Part shown: in pieces, positions 33,046-43,700 of the stretch | Position numbering within the stretch: position 1 is the stretch's first letter | Layout of the letters: each line of letters opens with the position of its first letter | NCBI GenBank assembly: GCA_024509875.1 | Contig: JAMPIV010014135.1 | Coordinates: forward strand, 248,001-312,000 | Direction of reading: 5' to 3' | Length of the DNA: 64,000 nt | Source of the DNA: Oreohelix idahoensis | Taxonomy: Eukaryota; Mollusca; Gastropoda; Stylommatophora; Oreohelicidae | Translations under genes and position numbers: made by a program | The notes under the pieces: generated by a model | Told to the model about the DNA's origin: nothing | The model's input: only the letters and a program-made list of their open reading frames with translations | The model's database searches: none

Positions 33046-33954
33046 AAGCTCTAGAGATCGGTAGCGACTTGTAAAACAGCACAGTGTTCATCCACAGAGG
33101 GCTGTGACATTTTCGTCTTTGAAGTCTTTATTGTAAGTGCACTTCTGATCCCTCCCACCCCTCACCACCAAACGCTGAATACATTAGTGAACAAAGTATT
33201 AATTTCCCTTAATACCCTGCCAGAAAGTAAAGACATCACAGCTCAAACTGACTTTGTACTTGATACTTTCAAATGCATCCACCAGCGTTTTATGATTAAC
33301 TCCTTATTCGCGACCAAACTTTTCAGTAAACATTTTCGAAAACAAACTGGAAAAATGCCAGTTGCTTCTTAATAAAAGCGCCGAACATTAACATTATACA
33401 CCAGGAACAAAGAGTGTTTTTTCTATTAACATGGAGGTAAAAAGAAAAAAAAGGAGGCGGGCAATATATTTTGCTATAAGTTCGGTGTTTTTTAAAAATA
33501 TTTTTAACCCTTCTTTCTTTCTTCGTTCCTTTCCGAAAGCAAAAAAAAATGACTAAAAAAAAGACATCATAAGGGGGTTCCTCTCGGGAAACATTAAAAA
33601 CCAAAGCGGGTTGTAAAATAACCCGCACGTACACATACACACACACACGTCCTAACTGTGGGGTTATTATTCTGTATGCATGAGAAAGTTTTACGACCCA
33701 TGCAGCTTCAAAGCAGTCCGTGCCCTCAGGTGGGAACAGCATGGCGGTGAATAGCTAAGAGAGTCGTCGTTAAGAGAGGAAGCCAGGATGAAGTAGAAAA
33801 GCCGACATGAAAGGGAGCGGAGGCAGGAGAAGAGAACTAGAGGATTAATGTGTATGTGAAACACCGTATGTGTGAGAGGGGAGGCAGGAGAAATGCACAC
33901 CCTTAATGCAGTGCGACAAAAATTAAATAGAAACAGGGAATTTATTATAAAAGG
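33046..33954. other. Unassigned
   Basis: Short CA tract at 33637-33648; A-rich tracts near 33440 and 33541. Frames are low-complexity; none recognised. Confidence 0.35.
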
Positions 33955-34200
33955 TAGCCTACAGGATCCCGTTACACGCCCATTGAGGCATATTGGGAAT
34001 ACGGTGTTAGGCCCATATTTTCTTGACCATCGGCACACTAGGGGTGATATGGTCATCACACCGGCCGCTTTAGCCTTCGCAGAGTTACTCTGGTACCCAA
34101 TTCATGAGGCTGGGTCGACCCCGGAGCCGTTTGCGGTCTAAAAAAAATCCAACCTCAACAAGGGATCGAACCATGGACCACCGAGCAAGGAAGCCAGTGC
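33955..34200 (-). mobile_element. SINE-4, second copy
   Basis: Closely parallels 20596-20833: 'gatcccgttacacgcccat', 'tcttgaccatcggcac', 'ccaattcatgaggctggg', 'ggatcgaaccatggacc' and 'gaaggaagccagtgcg'. It stops in the A-box region of the tRNA head, where SINE-3 sequence starts soon after. Confidence 0.75.
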
Positions 34201-34229
34201 GAATGTATTATGGAAATAAATAAATTATT

Positions 34230-34400
34230 AACAAAGGTATGTTTCAGTCACTTGTGAGAAATAAATAAGTAGAAGACCAGACAACACAAAAACAATAGAA
34301 GTGATAGGCCCACAGGTAATAGAACCCAGGACCGTCCGAACGCCCAGCTACGGGGGCGAATCCGTACTATTCTCACTGCCAACTAGGCATCACAAAAATA
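34230..34400 (-). mobile_element. SINE-3, second copy
   Basis: Matches 13795-13965 in order: 'aaaggtatgtt', 'tgagaaataaataagtag', 'aagaccagacaacac', 'cccaggaccgtccgaac' and 'ctcactgccaactaggcat', the last being the antisense A-box region. Confidence 0.7.
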
Positions 34401-34687
34401 GTGCTTCGTGGACAGAGGTCAGTAACACAATCTCTCCACGTAACCCGGATATTTATTTATTTATTTATTTACTGTTTACAGGCCTTGGGTTTCCCCTCCT
34501 CATTTGTTTAAAGTATTATAGGACCCAAAAAAAATTTCACATGTATTTAATTCAACTCGGTTCCGGTGGAGCACGGGCGTTTACTGCAGTTGTCTAACGA
34601 GTTAAGGGACCAGTCTTTTCTGCAGTTCAATGAAATGAATCTGACTTCAGTGTCTTTGGATTCGTCACAGTGCTGTCTTCCTCTCTG
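34401..34687. other. Unassigned
   Basis: Short (TTTA)n tract at 34451-34471; no gene seen. Confidence 0.35.
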
Positions 34688-35105
34688 CGCAGTGGTGTAC
34701 TAAGGGGGGGTGCGAGGTCCGCCCCAGGTGACCGCTAAGAAGGGGGTGTCATCGGACACTATTATGACAGTAAAAGGTAGTCCCATTGCATATATTGCCG
34801 TAGGGGATTGAAGTGAGACTTCAATATACTAGGTCCAGCATCGACAAGTGCAGTGACCAGTTCCATTCCGCCTTTTCCTTCCCTAACTCAAAGGCAAGGC
34901 CAGGTACCCGCGTAGAGCTGGGTAGACTGAAGTGTGTCGACACCATGAATTGAACTTGGCACCTCCGCCACGAGAGACCAGAGTTCTAACCAGTTACTCT
35001 ACTTAATATCTACTTGGAAGCATAACATATTTTATTTGTATTGAGGAGTGGAATGCCAAAGGTCGGATCCGCTCCGGGTGACTTACTTTAAGAACGCCCC
35101 TGTCT
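34688..35105 (+). repeat. Dispersed repeat D, copy 2, split by SINE-A
   Basis: Left part 34688-34774 ('gtggtgtactaaggggg', 'gaggtccgccccaggtgacc', 'acactattatgacag') and right part 35006-35105 ('atctacttggaagcataa', 'ggatccgctccgggtgac') correspond to a single copy at 1289-1500. A SINE-A lies between. Confidence 0.6.
34775..35005 (-). mobile_element. SINE-A inserted in repeat D
   Basis: 'attgccgtaggggattg', 'tactaggtccagcatcg', 'ttccctaactcaaag', 'caggtacccgcgtag', antisense B box 'atgaattgaacttggcacc' and antisense A-box region 'gttctaaccagttactct'. It separates the two parts of repeat D. A clear direct repeat at the ends was not identified. Confidence 0.7.
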
Positions 35106-35482
35106 CTGAGGCACTGCCTTGCGTGTTCTAGTCTAATGCCTGTCATTGTGTAGCGTCTCTGCTTATTACACGTAAGTCAACTATTTCCATTCGTACCATC
35201 CTCAATGTTTGGTACTCTCCTACCTCAGCATCACCGCAGCGTTAAAAGATCACCCACCGACAAGCATCAAATAATTTCAACCAAAACAAAAACAACTACA
35301 AATATTGCTTCACAGACAGCCCCTGGCATCATTTTCATATTCGCTCCATATGAAGCACGGAGCAACCACTTGCAGCTAGTCCTCTCGAAGAGAAGCCTGC
35401 ATCAAGAAGTCACATGATCTTACACCTCAAGAAGTCACATGATCTTACAGTGTTGTTTTCTGCTGAAATTTTTTTTTTCATT
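35106..35482. other. Unassigned
   Basis: A 20-bp direct repeat 'aagaagtcacatgatcttac' occurs twice at about 35404 and 35429; otherwise nothing recognised. Confidence 0.4.
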
Positions 35483-35640
35483 GTGAGGTTACCGACCCCC
35501 AAGTATAACCTCAACCTTGTACGACATGCTTGAGGCAGCAGTAGTCCTAATCTTTCTTTGTCCCATCAGAGCCCCCCCCCCCCCCCCCCTTTCCGGGAGA
35601 CACACGGGCAGAAACAACCACTGTAAGAGCACACGAACTG
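35483..35640 (-). repeat. Dispersed repeat R1, minus copy
   Basis: Antisense family blocks: 'aacctcaaccttgtacgaca', 'tgaggcagcagtagtccta', 'tctttctttgtccc', then a C-run (35573-35590). Same layout as 42330-42445. Confidence 0.5.
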
Positions 35641-36237
35641 CGCGACGAGGGTTCAACAGCAGTAACGACCAAATTCTCCTTGGGGAGTGGAAAAGGCGAC
35701 ATCCATTTATTTCACCGAAGAACGCTTGTAAGCCCATACTCCAGAAGCTTTCAGATGAAGACAAGGATTTTATGGCGATCACACCAGGGTAGCTTAAGTC
35801 AAAACTGAATCGAGAAGACTTAAAACAACGAAAGAAAAAGGAAAGAGTGTCCAAGATAGCACGTAGTTTCTTCTTCATTCGTCCACGTCACGGTGGTTTG
35901 CGTTGTGTCATGTTTACTTCGTAGCTTATATCAATCGACAAATCCGGCATCAATAACTTGCCAACGACAGCAAAATGTATCAGCCCCCATTGCGATCCGC
36001 ACCTCAGGCCAGACTGACCGTGGAGGTGGATGAAACAGCTATTGTCTACTTGGGGTTCCCACCACGTCAGTGAATCAATAAGGCAAGCTTGGCAAAATGA
36101 AAAAGGTCACGTCGAAAAATATGGCACGCTCTATAAGTTTTAGAATATAACTAGAAAACGGGTTGTGTTTGCATTAGTAAACTTCACGGCAAATGGCTCA
36201 GAGTGCCTCTGAACTCTACCGGTAGGACCAAGCATTC
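35641..36237. other. Unassigned
   Basis: No gene or repeat recognised. Opposing frames over 35489-35878 appear to be chance. Confidence 0.35.
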
Positions 36238-36364
36238 TACTTCGTCATCAATGGCGTCTGTATAATGGCAATCCTCATCACTGACGTTAGTATAAGGGTA
36301 ATCCTCACCAATGATGTTAGAATGAGGATAATCCTCACCAATGGCATTAGTAAAAGAGCAATCT
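36238..36364 (+). repeat. Short tandem repeat, about 36 bp
   Basis: Three to four diverged units of 'aatcctcaccaatg' followed by '(a/g)(t/c)gttagtataaggg'. Small, imperfect. Confidence 0.75.
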
Positions 36365-36412
36365 TTTCAGCTGCTTGTGGTATTTTTTAACACGCTTCTG
36401 TAAAACCACATC

Positions 36413-36543
36413 TAAACCCGGTCCCAAAAAATGTCGTGCTGAAGTCGGATGTGCCGGCCGAAAGGCGCAGATATCGCAGCTCCGCTGTAAACAGACACAA
36501 CGCAACCAACGTCCTTTTCAGGACGAACGAGGAAGAAGAAGAA
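36413..36543 (+). repeat. Dispersed repeat C, copy 1
   Basis: About 130 bp: 'aacccggtccc', 'gctgaagtcggatgtgccgg', 'ccgaaaggcgcagatatcgc', 'gtaaacagacacaacgcaac', 'ggacgaacgagg' and a (GAA)n tail. Two more copies at 42773-42910 and 50786-50924, all on the plus strand with the same tail, as expected for a retroposed 3' end or SINE. Confidence 0.75.
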
Positions 36544-36654
36544 ACCACATCTGTTTGACCTCTAGCGCTTTCGAACTTGTTTGTAGTTGTACATGACTCT
36601 CGTCCATACGCCAAGACTGGTTCTATGTAGCAGTGAAAAATTCTTTCTTACTGT
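36544..36654. other. Short unassigned spacer
   Basis: Nothing recognised between repeat C and repeat E. Confidence 0.3.
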
Positions 36655-36905
36655 CACTTACAAAGATTTGCTACATTTAGACATATGAGAAGAGACAACC
36701 TGGAATATACAAGATTGGCGGACAAAAGCATAGAGGGCGATGAAGGTAGAAGATAATGCACAGTTTGACATGACGGCAAGGGAAGTGAATTACGCAGCTG
36801 ACAAGCAGCACTGAAGACACGAGGCTGTGAAGAAACATGATCACCTACACGAGCTGAACTGGTACCTGAAGAAGACTGTGATTCGAAAACATGGCATATC
36901 ACTAA
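36655..36905. repeat. Dispersed repeat E, copy 2
   Basis: Parallels 860-1085, with 'cagtttgacatgacggcaag', 'gacacgaggctgtgaag', 'catgatcacctac' and 'tggtacctgaagaag'. A further weak copy at 37285-37385 retains 'aagacgtgatcgccc' and 'gggtatctga'. Confidence 0.45.
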
Positions 36906-38754
36906 CAATATTACGACATAACGCGTAAGCCTTCATTAACAGATGTTTTTGGGCACACTCTCTGTATTAAGATGGCCAAATGTTACAAGCGCAGACGTAT
37001 GGGAGATAATCAGGCAACACCTGAAGAGTAACTAGAGAAGACGTATGTATATGACACTGCTTCTGAAATATAACCACGCAGTGTTCACACACGTGTCCTC
37101 AGTAGAGAACAGTAAGGAAGAACTGCAAAATAAGAAACCAAAAAAAGAAGAACACCATGGGAAGCACTGAACACGTCCCTAAACAAAAATCGGCAGTGCG
37201 CACCAATTACAGTACAGCTGCGCACCAATTACAGCCCTTTGTTCCACAGGGAACAAAAAGGGTGGATGATGACTATGATTACCAACAAGACGCTGAGAAT
37301 GACAAAATCCGTTAGGACCGGCAACTGTAAAAAGACGTGATCGCCCAAACCATATGCAAGGGTATCTGAAAACTAAGAATCACTTCCATCCCCCCTCCAA
37401 CACCCACCCATAACTATACTTTTTTTTTTTTTTAAATTCTGATCCCTCAGCGACCTAGATGTAACCCGTGGGGCTCACAATTCTGGTAATAAAAACTGGG
37501 GTATCATATCCCTATTGATGTCGGCATCTACCCGTCGTGTTGCCCATAAATTGTCCTAATGCACAGGTGATTATACCGGCCAATACTAGCAGCAAGACGT
37601 GATGAATTGTGCTGAGGTCTTTTCAGGCTGACTATATAGCCGTCTTTTCCGACGCAGCTGGCTAGAACGGTGTCCTTTGAGAGCGGGCTTAACGCAGCTC
37701 TATTCAGAGAACCTGGCCGGTACAGGCCTAGTTTTGTGTGTTTTAAAAAAAAGGCAATGCCTTTTGGGCACGAGGGCTATAGTAGTAAACAGTCTCGCGC
37801 TTTTCAGCGATCCCCGGAATAGATTCCAATCAAAGGGAAGGGGGACACGGCACAGTGACGACTATAACAACGACGACGGCACTCAGACACGAAGACGACA
37901 CCTTCGCAATTTTCCTTCTTCACTCTTACGCTCCCCTTCCCTTCCCCGACACTGGCATGTAAAAATCTTTTTCAACAATACAATCAAAAAAATAGAGGGG
38001 GGAGGAGAATCCCGAGCTATAACAGCGTTGACATAGAATTATTGCTGCTACAACAGTAGGACCTCGGGTGGTGGGGGGAAATAATCTCAAATGAACTTCC
38101 TCTCCACCGTTTTTCATGTGTGTCTTTAGGATCAGTAGCCGGGGGTGGCCGGGCGACTGCAATAAATGGAAGCTGCAACGCAAGGCAGAATGCTTGCAGC
38201 AGCCACGACTGCTTTGTTCAAAGGCAATAACTGAGCAATAACTCTCAAATCCGGAGCCCCCAGTCCGGGAAATCAATAGCTGTATACGAGCTTATGTCCA
38301 ACACAACAGTGCAACAGGAACATCAAAGAGTATCGACGAAATTCGAAATATGCCAAAAACGAATACTCGTGCACACACAGAGCACCATAATACCGCGCCA
38401 CACCGCCCATTCAACGTCAATGATCAAAGGCAGTTTTATTTATAACCCTTTCATGTACAACAATACTCGCGCGCCGAGTAATCTTCATGCGAATTTTTTG
38501 AACATACAAAATCGTAATTGCCGATTGAACCCGCTCTTTGATGTTTCAAAATGAACAATTTACCTAAAGTGTTTGATAAGGAAAATACGCCATTGTGATA
38601 GCATGCTTTTTTTTTAACAGCTCTGCTGTAGGCCTATATAAAAAAATTAGCTCCTTTTATCTATTATTTTTATGTATGCTGAATGTCCTACGTTGCAGCA
38701 AGAACTATCAGTATTAATATTTCAATTAAACCAGGTGAATCAGACTTAAAACAC
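36906..38754. other. Unassigned, mostly unique-looking
   Basis: Apart from the weak repeat E copy (37285-37385) and a short direct repeat 'gcaccaattacag' near 37202/37224, no gene, SINE or exon was recognised. T-run at 37418-37431. Confidence 0.35.
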
Positions 38755-38917
38755 GTGAACAAAACATATGAACAATATAGTCAGGTATAAACATATTGTG
38801 ACTAATCTAATACGTGAACAAAACATGAACAATATAGTCAGGTATAAACATACTGTGACTAATCTAATACGTGAACAAAACATGAACAATATAGTCAGGT
38901 ATAAACATATTGTGACT
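38755..38917 (+). repeat. 57-59 bp tandem triplication
   Basis: Three units starting 'gtgaacaaaacat' at 38755, 38814 and 38871, nearly identical. Because the unit is 57 bp, a small frame repeats MNNIVRYKH; this is a by-product of the repeat, not evidence of a gene. Confidence 0.9.
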
Positions 38918-39349
38918 AACATTCACTACTGCGTATTTTTCTGTACAATATTTAATTAATAAATTAATGCATGTTAAAAGGTTAAACAATATTACATTTT
39001 CATTCTGACAAATTTATCGAGTGTTGCAATTTATTTCCCTTTGAAGCACAGGGGCAGTAATTTCAGCAATGTTCTCTTCTTGGCAATACACTTCTTATTA
39101 TTCCATCCATTCTTTTAACATTTTTGTATTTATCATTATTTCCCTTTTCGCTATTTAAGGAGTATGCGCCACCACTGAAACTGGTCTACTTGCATGAAGC
39201 CAACAACAAGCCATGTCTTTTATATTTGGAGATGCGCCCTAATATAACCGAATAGGTTGAACGGGACGCGCCTCGCCAAAACATTATATAATTTTTTTTT
39301 AAATGTGTGTGTTCTTGCAGTGGTGGTGTCTGTCGCAATAATTTTAAAT
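38918..39349. other. Unassigned
   Basis: AT-rich, nothing recognised. Confidence 0.3.
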
Positions 39350-39480
39350 AGTGAGGTTGCTAGCCTTACGCACAGCCACATGTTAGTTGCCTGATCCATC
39401 ATGCCTAAGGAGGTTGTAGTTCCATTTTCTTTTTGCCTCCTCTGAACCCCCCCCCCCCCCCCCCCCCCCGGGGACTGCTA
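39350..39480 (-). repeat. Dispersed repeat R1, minus fragment
   Basis: 'gttgctagccttacgcacag', 'catgcctaaggaggttgtag' and 'ttttgcctcctctgaacccc' follow the minus-strand family layout, ending in a C-run (39447-39470). Confidence 0.45.
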
Positions 39481-39803
39481 TAATAGCATGCAAATTGTTT
39501 TCGCCACATACTTTATTTTCAAATAATGAGAATTGGGGGGGGCCGCCACTTTCTGTACTTCTTTTCTCTCATCCTTCATACTGTACCCATTCACTCTCAC
39601 TTGTAGTTTAATGGAGCCGTCTGTAGTAATTGCCCCATGCTCAAGAAGCAGCACAAATGGAAATTATGAAGAATGATTCCTCGGTTCTGTCCACTTGATA
39701 CCGGCTACTTTAGCCTCCCCTTCTACACTTGTACTGCATGTTCTCTTTGGCCGTCTCAGCTCTTCTCCCTACGGACGAGCCAACTGTATTTTCTCGTGAC
39801 ACG

Positions 39804-39805
<2 letters not shown>

Positions 39806-39846
<41 letters not shown>

Positions 39847-39870
39847 CCCCGCCCCCCCCCCCCCCCCCTC
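39806..39870. repeat. Poly-C tract
   Basis: About 65 bases of C with two single G interruptions. Long glycine or proline frames across it are artefacts. Length may be unreliable. Confidence 0.95.
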
Positions 39871-40035
39871 TTTCCCCTCCTGTTCGAAGTTTCCACTGAA
39901 AAGGTAGAGGTAGCCCCCCACCAGATACAGCCGTAGGGTAGTGGGGTGTCAGAGACTTCACTATACTAGGTCCAGCTTCCAGAAATGAGACAAGTTCCTT
40001 TCACTGCCTTTACCTTTCCAAACTCAAGAGCGGAT

Positions 40036-41838
40036 ATTGTTTGCCATTGACATTTAATGCGCTACCAAACTGGACCTTCATTGATCTGATTATTTCAATA
40101 GGTATCACCACTTTGCGGTTCATAAATATCATAATGGAAAGTTTCTCCTCTACTGTGCTTGTAAATAACGGTAAGGTCATCTTTAAAGAAATTAAACTTC
40201 ATCCGAATCATAATCAGATGTCTCTGAGAAATTGATAATCAATCTCGGCTGAATGAAGGACAAACCATCATTCGTCCAATATTCCTCTTCCTCTTGTAAC
40301 ACATGGATCTCACATTTCTTCCAATAATCCCCGGCTATGTTCGAGATGGCGGCTTTTGTAAGTATTTCAACATCTTTTAATTTGAACGTCCTATTTTCTG
40401 TTGCTACCTGTTCCTTAATTTTTAGCCCAGACTAATTCTATTGGGTTTAAGTGAGAATGGTAAGGAGGCAATCTTAAACATCTGTGACCATGTTCATGGA
40501 TTGCCTTGTCTATGTGAAATATCTTTGTATGCTGTGTATTTTTTACAATTTCAAGTAATTCAGGCTTCAGGGACATTTCGTTGAATGGAATGTTGTTTTT
40601 GGTCAGCCAAATCTTTATTACATCTTTAGTACTTGATGAATTAGGAACTTTATCTTCTGGTGCCACAACGTTGTGATATGAAGCATTGTCCATTATCAAA
40701 CACGACGGTCTATCCAATGAAGGAAGTACATGATTCACAATCCAATCTTGAAATATCTTGCCATTCATCTATGTATGATAATCCCTATTATCTGTGGATT
40801 TTGAAACAAATATGAGTTCAGTATTATTTAGAAGCCCATGATGGCTGCTTCCTGCATGTGCAATTATTAGGCGCTGTCCTTTGCTGCTTGGTACTAGTCT
40901 CTTAGTTGTTCCATCAGATGATTGCCATTCTCGTTCATTACTGTGGTGCGCATTGATCCAAGTTTCATCTAAATACACAAAATCATAACAATCTCTTCTC
41001 ATTTCTCTGACCTCGCGTAAATATTTGCTTCTCATTGCAACTATATGAGGCTTCTCACAAATAAGGTTTCTACCACCAACATATTTTCTAAAAGTGAATC
41101 CCAAACTCCTAATAGTCCTCCATAGCGTAGATTTGGAAATATCAATGTCATTATTCTTTCTTAACCAAATTTTCAATTTCCTTAAAGTCACTGCCTCATT
41201 ATTGTGAAATATATTGCAAATTTCTCTGCGGATCAATTCTCTGTCTAAATTATCACCACTCTTGGCCTAATTTTCGTGTGTAAAACACTGGAATTAGACA
41301 TTTCAGATGCCGCTATCCAGCGGTTCAATGATCGTTTGCTTATCCCCAAGGCGTGAATAGTCCTCTTTTGTGGGTTTGAAATAGAATGATAGTTTTCCTC
41401 GAGTAGCTTCATTGCAGAAATACTTAAAAATCCTATTTGTGATTTGCTTAACCACACAATAATTTTTGTAGACACACCTCTGATTGACAATGTGTGCGTT
41501 GCACCGGATATAAACTGTTTTATGTTCAAGAAGTGCGATTTCACGCAATTTCACTCAAAAATCATGCCAAATACTTGATAAACCAAAAATGTGCAAATGA
41601 GGTCGTATAATTTACTGTAGACATTTCAATATGTGTGCGTGTGATGTGTGTTGGCAAGTAGGATTTTATATTATATCGCAAAGAGACGAACCAATGGCCG
41701 CATTTTAATGAAAAATGTAATTCATAGGGTCTATACCATTTCAAATTCACACACAAAATTTCACTTATATGCGTTATATATTCGCTGAGATATAGCATTT
41801 TGAAGTTGGGCAAAGCTAGTGAAACGTGCTATAGAGCA
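40036..41838 (-). mobile_element. Tc1/mariner-type DNA transposon inserted in SINE-A
   Basis: The bulk of the insertion is a transposase pseudogene (40192-41544). Terminal inverted repeats were not found by eye, so the exact ends are approximate. A TA occurs at the left junction, as expected for this superfamily, but is weak evidence alone. Confidence 0.6.
40192..41544 (-). pseudogene. DDE transposase, long D-to-E spacing
   Basis: N-terminal helix-turn-helix part 'HALGISKRSLNRWIAASE' and 'RPR' (41400-41270), then after a frame change 'LRKLKIWLRKNN...DISKSTLWRTIRSLGF'. Catalytic region: D in 'VYLDETWINAHH', D in 'CLIMDNASYHN', and E in 'LPPYHSHLNPIELVWA'. The second D and the E are about 83 residues apart, far more than the 34-39 of Tc1 or mariner and like the DD82E (Sailor) group known from aquatic animals (recalled). 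One amber stop just before 'MNGKIFQDW' and a one-base frame change after 'ELVWA' disable it; the C-terminus continues in the other frame to a stop at 40192. Confidence 0.85.
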
Positions 41839-41918
41839 TGACGCCACCGTGTTTCGAAGCCAGTACCTTTGCCGCGATAGGCCAGCGCTCTATCCACTCC
41901 GCCAACTGGACGCTCAAG

Positions 41919-42214
41919 TTTCCATTAAGCAGATCTTAAATACATCTTCCCCCGACAAAGGCTCGCCGTAATGAGAAGCTTATCTCTACAAACGGTCTCC
42001 GCTCATTTTATCTACAAACATGTTCACGGGGTGTTTTTAACGGTTTTATCAGTGTTGTGTGTACGTGTTTGTAGTCGATTTCTCTTCATCCTCTTGATAG
42101 CCATCCATTCTATCATTACCTGAGACCTGTTTCTCCCCCCCCCCCCCCCCCCTTTTTTTTAAACACTTCTTTTTGGGTAAAATACCATCATTCATTTTTC
42201 CCTTCCATTTCTTA
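41919..42214. other. Unassigned
   Basis: C-run at 42137-42152; otherwise nothing recognised. Confidence 0.3.
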
Positions 42215-42445
42215 CAGAGCACGGAGCCACCATGGCAGCTAGTCTCCCCCCCCCCCCCATCTCTTGTATGAAGCTGCGCTAAAGCGTTCATGTGCGTGTG
42301 CAGTGATTGTTTATGTGGCATTGCTTTTACATGATAAGGTTGCCAGCTCCATGCACAACCTCATATTAGATGCCTGTTACGACATGCCCGAGGAAGCAGC
42401 AGTCGTAATCTTTCTTTGCTTCCTCAAAAGGGACCCCCACCCCTC
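42215..42445 (-). repeat. Dispersed repeat R1, full minus copy
   Basis: Antisense order: 'cacggagccaccatggcagc', C-run, 'gcgctaaagcgttcatgtg', 'ttgcttttacatgataaggt', 'tgccagctccatgcacaacc', 'tgttacgacatgcccgagg', 'gcagcagtcgtaatctttc'. This is the most complete minus-strand copy and defines the family length as about 220 bp. Confidence 0.6.
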
Positions 42446-42772
42446 GGGACAACACGGGTCTTTGGTGAAACATACTGGTTCTTGATTCCCACTACCGTAT
42501 GCTGACAGCTGATATAGTTACATGAATAATAATTATCATTAGATAATGGACGTCCAAAAAGATAAAGACTTTCATAAATGAAAAGAATGAAGTGGTATGG
42601 GACCCAAAGATGCAGCAATAGAGAATGCAGTCAGCGACTCATAGCTTGACGCTTGCGTCAGAGTCAGCGAACCAGAGCTGACCAAGACCCTACTCCACCT
42701 CCACGTGGTGGTTCTGGAAACAGGCTGCATCACTGCAGTCTGGCTGAGAGAGTAGGGATCGAAGAGGGAAGG
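42446..42772. other. Unassigned
   Basis: Nothing recognised. Confidence 0.3.
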
Positions 42773-42910
42773 CAAACCCGGTCCCCAAAAATGCAGTGCT
42801 GAAGTCGGATGTGCCGGCCGAAAGGCGCAGATATCGCAGCTCCAGCGTAAACAGACACAACGCAACCAACGTCCTTGTCAGGACGAACGAGGAAGAAGGA
42901 AGAAGAAGAA
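42773..42910 (+). repeat. Dispersed repeat C, copy 2
   Basis: 'ggcaaacccggtcccc', 'gaagtcggatgtgccggcc', 'gcgcagatatcgcagctcc', 'cgcaaccaacgtccttgtc' and a GAAGAAGAAG tail; nearly identical to 36413-36543. Confidence 0.8.
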
Positions 42911-43085
42911 GTATGACAAGTTCACTAATATGGAACTGATGACACAAACCAGCTGAACAAAATATGACAAGAAGAAGCTGGCGCTGGATAGGACACACAC
43001 TGAGGAAACCTGCTGATAGCAATACAAGACAGTCCTTGTTCTGTAATCACCAGTAATAGTGGTAGAGGGAGGACCAGGACTGCTG
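42911..43085 (+). pseudogene. Family Z RT fragment
   Basis: 'tatggaactgatgacacaaa', 'aagaagctggcgctgg', 'ataggacacacactgagg', 'aaacctgctgatagc' and 'cagtccttgttctg' match 47335-47460. It adjoins the tail of repeat C. Confidence 0.6.
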
Positions 43086-43186
43086 CTGATATACAACAGA
43101 TGAGAGAATACTCATATTCTTATTATTTCCTAGTCCACATCCTGGCTACCTACTACCGACTAAATGAAATGTGATAAATACTGGGG

Positions 43187-43700
43187 TCACCATATTATTT
43201 TTTTTTTTAAAGGAGGACATTTTCTGATTTATTTATTTTTTTACTAAAAGGGGGGACACAAAAGGAGGAAGCTTTGTAAGAAAAGGAGGACATATTAATT
43301 TCACTAATTTAATACATTTATGGAAAGAGTCGTGATAAACTATAGGCCTATAGAAATACTTCAACAACATTTTTTAAATATTCATAAAATGTAGCCTACA
43401 TTTTAATAATTTTTCCATCAAGCATTATTTTTTTCAACATCACTAAATATTCAGTCTTTAACATTGTACTTTTCACTTGACATTATTTTTCTCAGTAAGT
43501 CTGAATTTCCAACTAAATACTCATGGGACTCTGTACATGAAACATTCTTATAATTGTATTGAGCTTGTAATATTCCTTTAATACATTCAACAGTGAATCG
43601 GTTTCTGTCCTTTGCCCACTGATTTTCCTTAAAAGAAAAAAAGCCGGTCACTATCAGCATTATGTCCTGGAACAGCAAGAAAATACTGAGCAATGAGCAG
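43187..43700 (-). pseudogene. hAT-like transposase C-terminal fragment
   Basis: Minus-strand frame 43451-43693 reads 'NQWAKDRNRFTVECIKGIL', 'QAQYNYKNVSC', 'TESHEYLVGNSDLLRKIMSS', a pattern recalling the dimerisation/C-terminal region of hAT-family proteins (an RNR(M/F)T..AI....). The adjoining 43187-43310 carries repeated 'aaaggaggacat' motifs, as in terminal parts of decayed DNA transposons. Only about 80 codons; family assignment is tentative. Confidence 0.4.

Larger units (their letters stand above)
39905..41918 (-). mobile_element. SINE-A split by a DNA transposon
   Basis: Left part 39905-40035 ('agatacagccgtaggg', 'actaggtccagcttcc', 'ttccaaactcaagag') is the SINE tail and body; right part 41839-41918 ('catgacgccaccgtg', 'gccgcgataggccagcgctc', 'tatccactccgccaact') is the tRNA-like head. 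In the intact copy at 14893-15128 these two parts are separated by only about 40 bp, so about 1.8 kb has been inserted. Confidence 0.7.

Noticed and set aside
38768..38959. Small repeat protein MNNIVRYKH
   Set aside because: A 57-bp tandem unit keeps frame by chance; AT-rich, no start context or flanking coding signal.
39673..39961. Proline-rich and glycine-rich frames
   Set aside because: They cross a poly-C tract; the frame is maintained only by the homopolymer.
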